Assembly: GCA_900554215.1 (NCBI GenBank)
Contig: USGG01000022.1
Span: 1 to 28,331, forward strand
Source of the DNA: an uncultured Megasphaera sp.
Lineage (GTDB): Bacteria > Bacillota > Negativicutes > Veillonellales > Megasphaeraceae
Direction: 5' to 3'
DNA: 28,331 bases
Part shown: one piece after another, positions 14,764 to 24,600 of the stretch
How positions within the stretch are numbered: the first letter of the stretch is position 1
How the letters are laid out: each line of letters starts with the position of its first letter
Notes under the pieces: generated by a model
The model's input: the letters and a program-made list of their open reading frames with translations, nothing else
Databases searched by the model: none
What the model was told of the DNA's origin: nothing
Program-made: the position numbers and the translations under genes

Positions 14764-17700
14764 TTGCGATTAGTGAAAATGGAGCTGCGGGGATTTAAAT
14801 CCTTTGCAGATAAAACGACACTGGTGTTTGACAAAGGCATAACGGCGATTGTCGGGCCGAACGGAAGCGGCAAGAGCAATATTTCCGACGCTGTTCGCTG
14901 GGTCATGGGCGAGCAAAACGTGCGCCAGCTCCGCGGACAAAAGGCGGAAGACGTCATTTTTGCCGGCACGGAAACGCGGCGTCCCCAAGGGGCGGCAGAG
15001 GTATCGCTGTACTTTGACAACAGCGACGGCACGCTGGACGTGGATTTTGCGGAAGTCGTCGTGACGCGGCGCCTGTTCCGCTCCGGCGACAGCGAATATT
15101 ACATCAACAAGCGGCCCTGCCGGATGAAGGATATTCACATGCTGTTTGCCGATACGGGCATCGGGCAGGATTCCATGGCCGTTATCGGTCAGAACCGCGT
15201 CGACCGCATACTGAACAGCAAGCCCGAAGACCGGCGCATTATCTTTGAAGAAGCGGCCGGCATCAGCCGCTACAAGGGCCGCAAGCAGGAAGGCCTGCGG
15301 AAAATCGCCGAAACGGAACGAAACGTCGAGCGCATCCGCGACATGATGGCTATGCTGGAAGACCGCCTGGGGCCCATGAAGGAACAGGCTGAAACCTTGC
15401 GGACCTTCCGCGAATTAGACGCCGAGCGCATATCCTACGAAGGGTCTCTGACCCTGCAGGAACTGCGCAACTGCGAACGGCTGCTGGAAAAGGCGGAAAA
15501 CAACCGTCTGGCCGTGCTGACAGAACGGCAGGATGTCGTGAAGGCGTTGGCCGAAGCCGAAGAGAAGCGCAGCGCCCTGATGGCCGCCATGGAGCGGGAA
15601 GGAGAGACGATGCGCCGTCTCGACAGCGAAGCCCGGCAGGTCCATACTGAACTGGACGGCATGAAAAGCCGCCGCGAAGCCTTTATCCAGCGCAAGGAAG
15701 CGCTGAAGGAAAGGGGGGCGGAGCTGGATCGGGAAGAACGGGATTGGCAGAAAAAGAAAGAAGACGCTGCCAAGCGCGGCCTGGAGCTGCAGGAATTGTC
15801 GGCACGGAAGGCGGCGGAACTGGCTGCGGCCAGAAAAGGCCTGGCTCTGACGCAGGCCCTGTTCGGCAAGGCGGAGGAACAAGCCCGTCAGGCTGCGGCG
15901 GAGCTGGAAAAAGTGACGGCGTCTAATTCGGACCGCCAGCAGAAGCTGTTTGTCCTGCAGCGCGACGCAGAAGAACTGCGGCGGCGCTTGCAGGACAACG
16001 GAGAACGCTGCGACGAGCTGCAGCGGACCGTAGCTGCACAGCAAACGACGCGGGAGGAAGCCGAGCGGCGCAGCGGCGACGCGGCGGCGCAGGAAAAAGC
16101 CCTGCGGCAAGAGGCGTCAGCGGCCGAAACTGCGGCATCGTCCATCCGCAGCCAATGGGAAGAAGCTGCTCAGGCGCTGCAGCGCATAGAAGATACGTAC
16201 CGCCGCCAGCGCGGCCAGGAAGACGCGCTGGCCCAGCGTATCCGCGTGCTGGAAAGCATGGAGCAGGAACATGAAGGCGCCGGCCGTCCGGCTAAAGCCG
16301 TTTTGGATGCCAAGACGGGCTGGAGAAGCCAGGTGTGCGGCCTCGTCGGAGAGCTGTGCCGCATACCGCCGGCCTACGCCGCAGCGCTGGACGTTGCCTT
16401 AGGCGCGGCGTCCCGGTACATCGTGACGGAAGACGAACAGACGGCAAAGGCCGCTATTGCCTATTTAAAAGACCGTCGTGCCGGCCGGACGACGTTTTTG
16501 CCCCTTGATACGGTGAAGGAACGCCGGCGGACCCGCGACGAAGAAGCGGCATCCCAAGAGCCGGGCATCGTCGGCTTTGCCAGCGATATTTTGACCTATG
16601 ATGCGGCGTATGCCGGCATTTTTGCGTCGCTCCTGGGAAAGACCCTCGTCGCCGATTCGGTGGACGCAGGTTCCCGGACGGCGCGGAAATATGGATACCG
16701 TCTGCGCATCGTCTGCCTGGACGGCACGCAGTTCAACGCCGGTGGTTCTTTGACCGGCGGCAGCCTGAAGGGCAAGGAGGGCTCCCTGATCAGCCGGAGG
16801 GCCTTGCTGGAAGAATTAAAGGAACAGGCCGTCCAGCTTCGGGCGGCAAAGGAACAGACGGCTGCCCAAGGACGCGAGACGCGCTGCAAAGCAGAAGAGC
16901 TGAAACGAAGCCTTGATAAACAGGATGAGCAAAGCCGCACGCTGCAGGTAGAGCTGCAGAAGCGGCAGTGGCAAGCAGCGTCGGCCCGGCAGGAGGCAGA
17001 GAAGGCTCAGGAAGAGCTGCAGCGCCTCGACGGGCAGGCTGAGCAGCTGCAGCAGGTGCGGGCCGATATGCAGGCCGAGCTGGTGCGTCAGGCAGAGGCG
17101 TTGGCCATCCTGGAACAGACGCCGGCAGAAAATACGCAGGAATTGGAAGCGGCGCGGACGGCGGCTTTGCAGGAAGCGGAGGAATGCCGCAGAACCCTGA
17201 CGGAGCGGCAGATTGCTGCGGCGACGCTGGAAGAACAGGTACGCCAGACAGAAGAGCAGATGCGCCGGCATGGCGAAGAAACGGCGCAGCACGGCCGCGA
17301 CGGCGAAGGGTTGTCTGACCGGCGGCGCGAATGGCAGGCCCGCCTGACGGAAACGGAAACGCTGCTGCAGGAATTGATTGAAAAGATTGCATTAAAAGAA
17401 CGAGAAACGCAGCAAAAGGACGCTGAAAAGGAAGGATTTTACCGCGACAGAGAAGAAAACTTCCGGCAAAGCCAGGCACTGGAGCAATCCCTGGCGGAGC
17501 TGCGGGAACGGGAACGGCTGTGCAGCGAACGCCTCAGCGCTGCCAACGTGCAGATGGAAAAATACAGCGGCGATATACGCCGCGGCGAAGAACTTCTGGC
17601 TCTGCAGGGGCTGACGCGTCAGGAAGCGATGGAACGGCGCCGCGACGGCTCGCTGAAGGAGCTTCACGACCGCGTGGCTGATTTGAAACGGCGCATCGCC

Positions 17701-18315
17701 GAGTTAGGCCAGATCAACGGCAACGCTGAGGAAGAATACCAGGCGGCGCTGGCGCAGCAGGAATTTTATCAAAAGCAATGCGCCGATTTGCAGGAATCGC
17801 GGGCCAAGCTGGAGGATATCGTCGCTGAAATCGACGACGCCATGACGACCCAGTTCCGGCAGGCTCTCGGCGAGATTGGCGGTCATTTTCAGCAGATTTT
17901 CAGCCGCCTTTTCGGCGGCGGTCAGGCTAAGGCCGTGCTGACTGACGAAAAAGACGTCCTCAATGCCGGCATCGAGATCCTGATTCAGCCGCCGGGGAAA
18001 AAACAGCAGCAGCTGTCGCTGTTGTCCGGCGGCGAACGGGCTTTGACGGTTATCGCCTTGCTGCTGGCCTTTCTGGCCTATCATCCGGCGCCGTTCTGCC
18101 TTGTCGATGAAGTAGACGCGGCCCTGGATGAGGCCAATGTAGAGCGTATGGCCCGTTATTTGAAGAATTACAGCGGCGCGACGCAGTTCATCGTCATTAC
18201 GCACCGCCGCAAGACGATGGAAGCGGCCAATACGCTGCAGGGCGTGACGATGGAACGGGGCGTATCCCGGCTATTGACAGTTAAAGTAGATGAACTCTTA
18301 GAGAAAGGAACGTAA
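14764..18315 (+). CDS. smc: chromosome segregation protein SMC
   Basis: 1183-residue SMC ATPase, core of the SMC-ScpAB condensin that compacts and separates chromosomes. Walker A GPNGSGKS at 31-38. Two long coiled-coil arms (about 170-500 and 680-1010), very rich in Glu, Gln, Arg and Ala. Hinge at about 515-670, ending in the GGSLTGGS turn. ABC signature LSGGERA at 1087-1093, and Walker B with D-loop CLVDEVDAALDEAN near 1113. A TTG at 14737 would add nine residues, but TTG 14764 has GAGG nine bases upstream and gives the standard N-terminus (MRLVKMELRGFKSFADKT). Codons are GCG/GCC rich, unlike bcd-etf. ftsY follows after two bases. ScpA and ScpB genes, and rnc, which often precedes smc in Firmicutes, are not here. 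Confidence 0.97.
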   Translation: MRLVKMELRGFKSFADKTTLVFDKGITAIVGPNGSGKSNISDAVRWVMGEQNVRQLRGQKAEDVIFAGTETRRPQGAAEVSLYFDNSDGTLDVDFAEVVVTRRLFRSGDSEYYINKRPCRMKDIHMLFADTGIGQDSMAVIGQNRVDRILNSKPEDRRIIFEEAAGISRYKGRKQEGLRKIAETERNVERIRDMMAMLEDRLGPMKEQAETLRTFRELDAERISYEGSLTLQELRNCERLLEKAENNRLAVLTERQDVVKALAEAEEKRSALMAAMEREGETMRRLDSEARQVHTELDGMKSRREAFIQRKEALKERGAELDREERDWQKKKEDAAKRGLELQELSARKAAELAAARKGLALTQALFGKAEEQARQAAAELEKVTASNSDRQQKLFVLQRDAEELRRRLQDNGERCDELQRTVAAQQTTREEAERRSGDAAAQEKALRQEASAAETAASSIRSQWEEAAQALQRIEDTYRRQRGQEDALAQRIRVLESMEQEHEGAGRPAKAVLDAKTGWRSQVCGLVGELCRIPPAYAAALDVALGAASRYIVTEDEQTAKAAIAYLKDRRAGRTTFLPLDTVKERRRTRDEEAASQEPGIVGFASDILTYDAAYAGIFASLLGKTLVADSVDAGSRTARKYGYRLRIVCLDGTQFNAGGSLTGGSLKGKEGSLISRRALLEELKEQAVQLRAAKEQTAAQGRETRCKAEELKRSLDKQDEQSRTLQVELQKRQWQAASARQEAEKAQEELQRLDGQAEQLQQVRADMQAELVRQAEALAILEQTPAENTQELEAARTAALQEAEECRRTLTERQIAAATLEEQVRQTEEQMRRHGEETAQHGRDGEGLSDRRREWQARLTETETLLQELIEKIALKERETQQKDAEKEGFYRDREENFRQSQALEQSLAELRERERLCSERLSAANVQMEKYSGDIRRGEELLALQGLTRQEAMERRRDGSLKELHDRVADLKRRIAELGQINGNAEEEYQAALAQQEFYQKQCADLQESRAKLEDIVAEIDDAMTTQFRQALGEIGGHFQQIFSRLFGGGQAKAVLTDEKDVLNAGIEILIQPPGKKQQQLSLLSGGERALTVIALLLAFLAYHPAPFCLVDEVDAALDEANVERMARYLKNYSGATQFIVITHRRKTMEAANTLQGVTMERGVSRLLTVKVDELLEKGT

Positions 18316-18317
18316 TC

Positions 18318-19262
18318 ATGGGCTTTTTTTCAAAATTGCGCAAAGGTCTGGAAAAGACAAAGAAATCATTTATTCAGAATATTGAAACGGTCGTCCGCGG
18401 CTATGCCAAAATCGACGACGAAATGTACGAGGATTTGGAAGCGGTCATGCTGACCAGCGATATCGGCGTTGAGACGACGGACTACCTGCTGGGGAAAATC
18501 AGAGAAGGCGTCAAATCGAAAGAAATTCGCGATGGAAACGACGTCGTTCCTTATTTGGAAAAATGCGTCGTCGAGCTGCTGGAAGAAAACGCCGAGCCCA
18601 TGCCGGACCGAACGGGAATGACAGAGGTCATTTTCATCGTCGGCGTCAACGGCGTCGGCAAGACGACGACCATCGGCAAGCTGGCTAAATATTACACCCA
18701 GAAGGGGAAAAAGGTCATGCTGGCTGCCGGCGACACGTTCCGCGCCGCTGCGTCGGAGCAGCTGACGATTTGGGCTGAACGGAACGACGTGCCTATCGTA
18801 AAGCATCAGGAAGGAGCCGACGCGGCGGCCGTCGTGTTCGATGCTACAGCTTCGGCTAAGGCCAGAGGCATCGACGTGCTCCTCGTCGATACGGCCGGAC
18901 GGCTTCATACGAAATCCAACCTCATGGAAGAACTGCGGAAGATGGCCCGCGTGGCCGGCCGCAACATCGACGGCGCGCCTCATGAAACGCTGCTGGTCCT
19001 CGATGCGACGACGGGACAGAACGCCGTCAGCCAGGCCAAGCTATTCGGCGACGTCGTGCCCCTGACGGGCGTCGTGCTGACCAAGCTCGACGGCACGGCC
19101 AAGGGCGGCATTATCTTGTCTATCAAGCGGGAATTGGGCGTGCCCGTCCGCTGGGTCGGCGTCGGCGAAGGCGTCGATGACCTGCGGCCCTTCGACGCGG
19201 CCCAGTTTGCCGATGCGCTGTTCGATAAAAACGTAGCGCAGCGGGAACAGGAAGAAGACTAG
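18318..19262 (+). CDS. ftsY: signal recognition particle receptor FtsY
   Basis: 314-residue SRP GTPase that receives the SRP-ribosome complex at the inner membrane. It has only the N and G domains: helical N domain (1 to about 95), then P-loop GVNGVGKTTT (near 110-119), DTFRAAASEQL, DTAGRLHT (near 191) and TKLDGTAKGG (near 254). The long acidic A domain of E. coli FtsY is absent. Instead an amphipathic, Lys-rich N-terminus (MGFFSKLRKGLEKTKKSF) can contact lipid directly, as in other Firmicutes. ATG follows smc by two bases, with AAAGGA inside the smc end, so translation is coupled. The smc-ftsY order is conserved widely in Firmicutes. Confidence 0.97.
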   Translation: MGFFSKLRKGLEKTKKSFIQNIETVVRGYAKIDDEMYEDLEAVMLTSDIGVETTDYLLGKIREGVKSKEIRDGNDVVPYLEKCVVELLEENAEPMPDRTGMTEVIFIVGVNGVGKTTTIGKLAKYYTQKGKKVMLAAGDTFRAAASEQLTIWAERNDVPIVKHQEGADAAAVVFDATASAKARGIDVLLVDTAGRLHTKSNLMEELRKMARVAGRNIDGAPHETLLVLDATTGQNAVSQAKLFGDVVPLTGVVLTKLDGTAKGGIILSIKRELGVPVRWVGVGEGVDDLRPFDAAQFADALFDKNVAQREQEED

Positions 19263-19274
19263 GAGGAACAAGCT

Positions 19275-19757
19275 ATGTATGTAGGTAATTTAAAGCAGTG
19301 GGAAAAAGAGATTCCGTACGTGCCGGCAGGATTAGCCCAGTGGATAGAAAAGTTGGCGTCGTACGATTTAGCTTCGCTGGAACCGGGCCGTCACGATCTG
19401 GGCGATGGCAACTACATGAACGTCGACGTCGGTGAGACCCATCCGGCGGCGGAACGGACGATGGAGGCCCACCGCGATTACATTGACATCCAGATAGTTA
19501 TCGCAGGCGACGAAATCATCGGCTATCAGCCTATTCTCAACGCCGGCGCCGTCGTGGAAGACCGCTCGGCGTCCGATGCCTGGTTTTATAATCCCAGCCT
19601 TGACGACGATACGGTCATCCGTATGGTTCCGGGGACCTTCGCCGTCTTTACGCCTGCCGACGGCCATCGCTGTCTCTGCGCTCCCGACGGAACGGGGAAA
19701 CCGATTAAAAAGGCCATCATGAAAATACGCATCGCGTCTTTGGGCAAGACATACTAA
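19275..19757 (+). CDS. YhcH/YjgK/YiaL family protein (cupin-like, DUF386)
   Basis: 160-residue soluble protein of the YhcH/YjgK/YiaL (DUF386) family, whose members form a cupin-like barrel and bind a metal. E. coli relatives are NanQ (sialic acid anomerase) and TabA (biofilm). Family marks: EAHRDYIDIQIVI near 70-82, with the charged and His residues of the metal site; the FYNPSLDD stretch; and FAVFTPADGHRCLCA near 125-139. Substrate here is unknown, and no sugar-catabolism genes lie nearby, so sialate or sugar use is not implied. AGGAGG and a 12-base gap after ftsY make it the last gene of the operon. No T-rich terminator follows. Confidence 0.85.
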   Translation: MYVGNLKQWEKEIPYVPAGLAQWIEKLASYDLASLEPGRHDLGDGNYMNVDVGETHPAAERTMEAHRDYIDIQIVIAGDEIIGYQPILNAGAVVEDRSASDAWFYNPSLDDDTVIRMVPGTFAVFTPADGHRCLCAPDGTGKPIKKAIMKIRIASLGKTY

Positions 19758-19816
19758 CGGATGGCCGGCGGAAACTTAAAAAGAAATAAAAGTTTTCATC
19801 AGCCAGGTAATTTCTA

Positions 19817-19878
19817 TTGACTAATAAGATAGAGTATATTAAACTATAAATTGGTACTGAGTTTTCATTTTTAGTTTA
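19817..19878 (+). promoter_or_regulatory. promoter and possible operator of the tetR-RND operon
   Basis: TTGACT (19817-19822), 17-base spacer, TAAACT (19840-19845, four of six). An inverted repeat TAAACTA (19840-19846)/TAGTTTA (19872-19878), 25 bases apart, starts at the -10 and could be the binding site of the adjacent TetR-type repressor. The region is strikingly AT-rich compared with its neighbours. Confidence 0.45.
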
Positions 19879-19902
19879 CTATATGACATAGGATGTGTTG
19901 GA

Positions 19903-20478
19903 ATGGCGGCAGATATTCGAGAAAAGATCATTGCCGAAGCGTTGCATGAAATCAACCGCCGCGGCGCGGATTTTCACATGGATGATTTGGCTCGAAACCT
20001 TCGCATCAGCAAGCGCACGCTGTACGAGCATTTTTCGTCGAAGCAGGAAATCATCGAGAAATCGATGCTTTCTTTGATCGACGACATACATGAACAGCAT
20101 GTAGCCCTGCTGGCGAATACGGAGATGACGACGGAAGAAAAAATTATAAACTTTTTCAACGTGAAGACGCACTATATCTCCGTCCTTTCCGTTCGCAAGA
20201 CGGACGAAATCCTGCGCAAGATGCCCGAGGTCTGCGCTGCGCTGGAAGAACGGCGCCGCATGGACTGGGAGCTGCTGGGCCAGTTGTTTGAACAAGCGCA
20301 GCAGGAAGATTCCTTTATAGAAGTCGATAAATTTCTTCTGATTCACATGCTGCACAGCGCTTCCGACGATATTTTGGAATACTTTGACGAGTCGGAGCAT
20401 GAATATTCTTTTTCCGAATATATGGAAAAATGTATCCGCGTAATACTCTACGGGATCAAAAAGACAGGAGGCAAGTAA
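19903..20478 (+). CDS. TetR/AcrR family transcriptional regulator
   Basis: 191 residues. N-terminal helix-turn-helix (about 5-50): IREKIIAEALHEI, then FHMDDLARNLRISKRTLYEHFSSKQEII, a classical TetR DNA-binding domain. The C-terminal helical part is the ligand-sensing and dimer domain and is not recognisable further. It is the first gene of a three-gene unit; the adaptor starts three bases after its stop, so it very likely controls the efflux pump and itself, as AcrR and MexR-type repressors do. ATG 19903 has only a modest AGGA upstream. The inducer is unknown. Confidence 0.9.
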   Translation: MAADIREKIIAEALHEINRRGADFHMDDLARNLRISKRTLYEHFSSKQEIIEKSMLSLIDDIHEQHVALLANTEMTTEEKIINFFNVKTHYISVLSVRKTDEILRKMPEVCAALEERRRMDWELLGQLFEQAQQEDSFIEVDKFLLIHMLHSASDDILEYFDESEHEYSFSEYMEKCIRVILYGIKKTGGK

Positions 20479-20481
20479 CGA

Positions 20482-21648
20482 ATGATACACAAACATAAGG
20501 TATTAACTCTGGGCGTGACGGTGCTGACTGTCGCGTCGCTATTAGCCGGGTGCGGTTCCCAGCAGGCAGGGCAGAAGGCGCCTGTCGCCGTCAATACGTA
20601 CAAGGTAACGGCGGAAGACACGCCCGTGCGGGCTGAATACAGCGGCACGGTCATCGCGACGGACAAGGTTCCCGTTCGGCCTAAGATTTCCGGCCGCGTC
20701 GTTGAAAAATACGTCGAAGGCGGACAGGAAGTCGTCGCCGGCCAGCCCTTGTTCCGCATTGACAGCCGCGAATACGACGCGGCCCTGCAGAACGCCAAGG
20801 CCAACCGGGCTCAGGCTGCGGCTAACCTGGCCAATCAGCAGCTCAACCTGCGCCGGTATCAGGAATTAGTTGCCCAAGACGCGATTTCTGTTCAGACCGT
20901 AACGGATCAGGAAGCGGCGACGCGGCAGCAGCAGGCTGTATTGGAAGCCAATGACGCCCTGGTTCAGGCTGCGCAGGATAATGTAGACGATACGATCGTA
21001 TATGCTCCGTTCAGCGGCAAGCTCAACGTCGACGACGTTGCCGTCGGCACGTATGCTACGGCTGGCCAGACTGAGCTGGTTACGATTTCTACCTTAAATC
21101 CCGTATACGTAGAATTCTCCGTCAGCGAAGCAGAATACCTGCAGATGATGAAGAAGACTCCTGAAGATCCGGGCAGCTGGGGCGATCACCTGCAGCTGCG
21201 CCTGAGCGACGGCTCCATGTATGCCTATGAAGGCCACGTCACGCAGATCAACCACGGCATGGACGGCAACTCCGGTTCCATCATCATCAAGGCCGTATTT
21301 GAAAATCCGCAGAATCTGCTGATTCCGGGCTTATATGCTACGGTTGTTTCCGATACGCAGGTACAGCAGCATGCTATCATGGTTCCGCAGCGTGCCGTAC
21401 AGCAGACACTGGGCCGCTACTTCGTCTCGGTCATCGACAGCGAAGGCAAGGCACAGAATAAGCCTGTTACGCCGGGCCAGAAGGTCGGCAAGTTCTGGAT
21501 TATCAATGAAGGCATCAGCGACGGCGACCTCATCATCGTCGACGGCTACCAGAAAGCTACGGGCGGCGCAACGCTCGATCAGCACCTGCTGACTAAAGCC
21601 GAAATTGAAAGCGGCTCCGATATAGCTGTGAAAACAGAAAGTAAATAG
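20482..21648 (+). CDS. RND efflux periplasmic adaptor (membrane fusion protein), lipoprotein
   Basis: 388-residue MexA/AcrA-type adaptor that joins the inner-membrane pump to an outer-membrane channel. The signal peptide ends in the lipobox LAGC (21-24), so it should be lipid-anchored on C24. G25 at the next position is not an avoidance signal. The first barrel and lipoyl half (GRVVEKYVEGGQEVVAGQPLFRID) come next, then an alpha-helical hairpin rich in Ala and Gln (about 95-165). The second lipoyl half (DTIVYAPFSGKLNVDDVAVG), the beta barrel and the membrane-proximal domain finish it. ATG is three bases after tetR, with AGGAGGCAAGTA in the tetR end as ribosome site. It is followed by the pump gene 11 bases on. 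No outer-membrane factor gene is in this operon. Confidence 0.95.
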   Translation: MIHKHKVLTLGVTVLTVASLLAGCGSQQAGQKAPVAVNTYKVTAEDTPVRAEYSGTVIATDKVPVRPKISGRVVEKYVEGGQEVVAGQPLFRIDSREYDAALQNAKANRAQAAANLANQQLNLRRYQELVAQDAISVQTVTDQEAATRQQQAVLEANDALVQAAQDNVDDTIVYAPFSGKLNVDDVAVGTYATAGQTELVTISTLNPVYVEFSVSEAEYLQMMKKTPEDPGSWGDHLQLRLSDGSMYAYEGHVTQINHGMDGNSGSIIIKAVFENPQNLLIPGLYATVVSDTQVQQHAIMVPQRAVQQTLGRYFVSVIDSEGKAQNKPVTPGQKVGKFWIINEGISDGDLIIVDGYQKATGGATLDQHLLTKAEIESGSDIAVKTESK

Positions 21649-21659
21649 GGGGCGAGAGA

Positions 21660-24600
21660 GTGATATCAAAATTCTTTATTGACAGGCCGATCTTCGCCAT
21701 CGTCATATCGCTGATCATATCGATTGCCGGTCTCTTGGCGATGATATCCCTGCCTGTCGCAAAATATCCGAACGTTACGCCTCCGCAGGTCAGCGTGTCC
21801 GCGACCTATACGGGTGCTAACGCCGAAGTTATCAGCGATACCGTCGCCAGCGTCATCGAACGCCAGATGATCGGCGTCGACGATATGGTAAACATGTCCA
21901 GCTCCAGTAACGACAGCGGCCGATACTCCCTGACCGTCCAGTTTGAAACGGGCAGTAACGACGACATGGATACAGTTAACACGCAGAACCGCGTCAGCCA
22001 GGTTCAGGCGACATTGCCGCAGGAAGTCACGGCAACGGGCGTTACGGTCCAGAAATCGACGAGTTCTACGGCTATGGTTTTCGCCTTGTATTCCCCGAAC
22101 GGCACCTATGACGCCACGTTTATGAAGAACTATGCAACGCAGTTCTTTATGGACGCCTTGAAATCCGTTTCCGGCGTCGGCAACGTCGAAGAATTCGGCT
22201 CTGACTACGCCATGCGTATCTGGATGGACCCGCTGAAGATGAATATCCTTCAGGTCACGCCGACGGATATTATTTCTGCTATTGAAGGTCAGAATATTCA
22301 GGCTGCCGTCGGCTCCATCGGTTCGCAGCCGACGACCAACAATCAGACGTACCAGTATACGATGCGCGCTGAAGGCCGTCTCCAGACTGCCGAACAATTC
22401 CGGGATGTCATCGTCCGCACCAATCCGGACGGAACGATGGTCCGCGTCGGTGATGTCGCCACGGTAGAATTGGGTGCAAAGGATTATAACGTTGAAGGCA
22501 ACTTCAATGGCCAGCCTCAGGCCGGCTTCATGGTCAGCCTGACGTCAGACGCCAATGCTATGCAGACTGTAAGCGGCGCGCGGGAAGTATTGGAAGAAGC
22601 TAAAAAATCCTTCCCGTCCGACTTGGATTACCGTATTATTTACGACAGCACGAAGTTCGTATCGGCGTCTATCAACGAAGTTATCCACACCTTCGTGGAA
22701 GCGCTGCTCCTCGTAGCGGCTATCGTATACTTGTTCCTCCAGAGCGGCCGGTCGACGCTGATCCCGCTGATCGCCGTTCCTGTATCGCTGCTCGGGACCT
22801 TCGCCTGCTTTACGATTTTAGATTTCTCCATTAATACCCTGACCTTGTTCGCCATGGTTTTGGCTATCGGCCTTCTCGTCGATGATGCCATCGTCGTTAT
22901 CGAAGCTGTCGAATATGAAATCAAGTACAACAACAAGGGGCCGAGGGAAGCGACGATCATCGCCATGCAGAACGTACAGAACCCGGTTATCGGCGTTGCC
23001 TGCGTACTGGCGTCCGTATTTATCCCCGTCGGCTTCCTGAGCGGCATGAGCGGTATTTTGTACCGTCAGTTTGCCTTTACGATTGCTATTTCCGTGGCCA
23101 TTTCGGCCTTCGTCGCCCTGACGCTGACGCCGGCCATGTGCGCCTCTATCCTGAAGGTTCATAAACCGACGGAAAATCCGAAAGGCATCTTTAAATTCTT
23201 CCAGCAGTTCAATCGTGCTTTTGAACGCATGACGAACTGGTACGGTATTCGTTTGGTGTACCTGAACCGGCGCATCAAATGGAGCGTCGCCTTCCTCGTC
23301 GTGATTTCCGGTATTTCCGGGTTCTTGTTCACGATCATTCCGACGGGCTTCGTACCATCGGAAGATAACGGCTTCGTCATCGTCAGTACGACGCTGCCGG
23401 AAGGTACGTCCCAGACGATTACCAAGCAGATTGCCGTTGATTTGGGCAACTGGATTGAACAGCAGCCCGGCGTAACGCAGTCTATGAATATCGTCGGCTA
23501 CAATATGCTGGCCGGCGGCGCTAAGACGAACGGCGCAACGGCTTTCGTCGGCATGGAAGACTGGGATCAGCGTGAAGATCCGAGCCTGTCCGTCGATGCG
23601 CTGGTAGGCAAGATTATGGCTCATGGCGCGCAGATTCCCCAGGCATCTATCGTCGCCATCAACCCGCCGCCTATTGACGGTATGGGTATTTCTGCCGGCT
23701 TTACATTGCACATCGAAAACCGCGGCGGCCATACGACGGACGAATTGATGGAAACGGCCGATAAGTTCATCGCCGAAGCGGCGAAACGGCCGGAAATCGG
23801 TTCCGTCTATACGGCCTTTTCCAACGATACGCCGGGGTATTACCTCGACGTCGACCGCGACATGGTTGCCAGAGAAGGCGTGTCCATGAGCTCTGTATAC
23901 CAGACCTTGCAGTCCTTCTACGGCTCCTATCAGATCAATGACTTTACGATTTTCGGACGTAACTTTAAGGTCGTCATCCAGGCGGCGCCGCAGTTCCGCG
24001 AAACCGTCGACGGCAACAAGAACCTCTACGTCCGCAATTCCAATAATGAGCTCATTTCCGTGGCCAACTTCGTACGGCCTCGTCCGATTGGCTCTGCTTC
24101 TATTATCACTCGTTTCAACGACTATCCGGCCATTAAGATCATGGGCGCTCCAGCTGCCGGCCAGAGCTCCGGCGATGCGCTGAAGGCCCTGCAGGAAGTC
24201 GCCGCCGATACGCTCGGCGAAGGCTACACCTATGAATGGGCCGACATGAGCCGTGAAGAAGTCGAAGCCGGCAACAAGACGATTTACGTCTTCGGCTTGG
24301 CTATCCTCTTCGTATTCCTCGTACTGGCAGCTTTGTACGAAAGCTGGAAGGTACCGTTTGCCGTACTGTTCAGCGTGCCGGCCGGCTTGTTCGGCGCGAC
24401 GCTGTTTACGTACATCTTTGACCAGACGAACAACATTTACTTCCAGATCGGTATTCTCGCCGTTATCGGCTTGGCGGCTAAAAACGCCATCCTGATTATC
24501 GAATACGCTAAAGTCCGTGTCGATGAACGGGGCATGGATCCCGTATCGGCGGCCATTGAAGCGGCGAAGATTCGTCTCCGTCCTATCGTCATGACGTCTC

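Noticed and set aside
15415..16110. Several long minus-strand frames inside smc
   Set aside because: Low-complexity mirror frames of the repetitive coiled-coil codons; no ribosome sites or domains.
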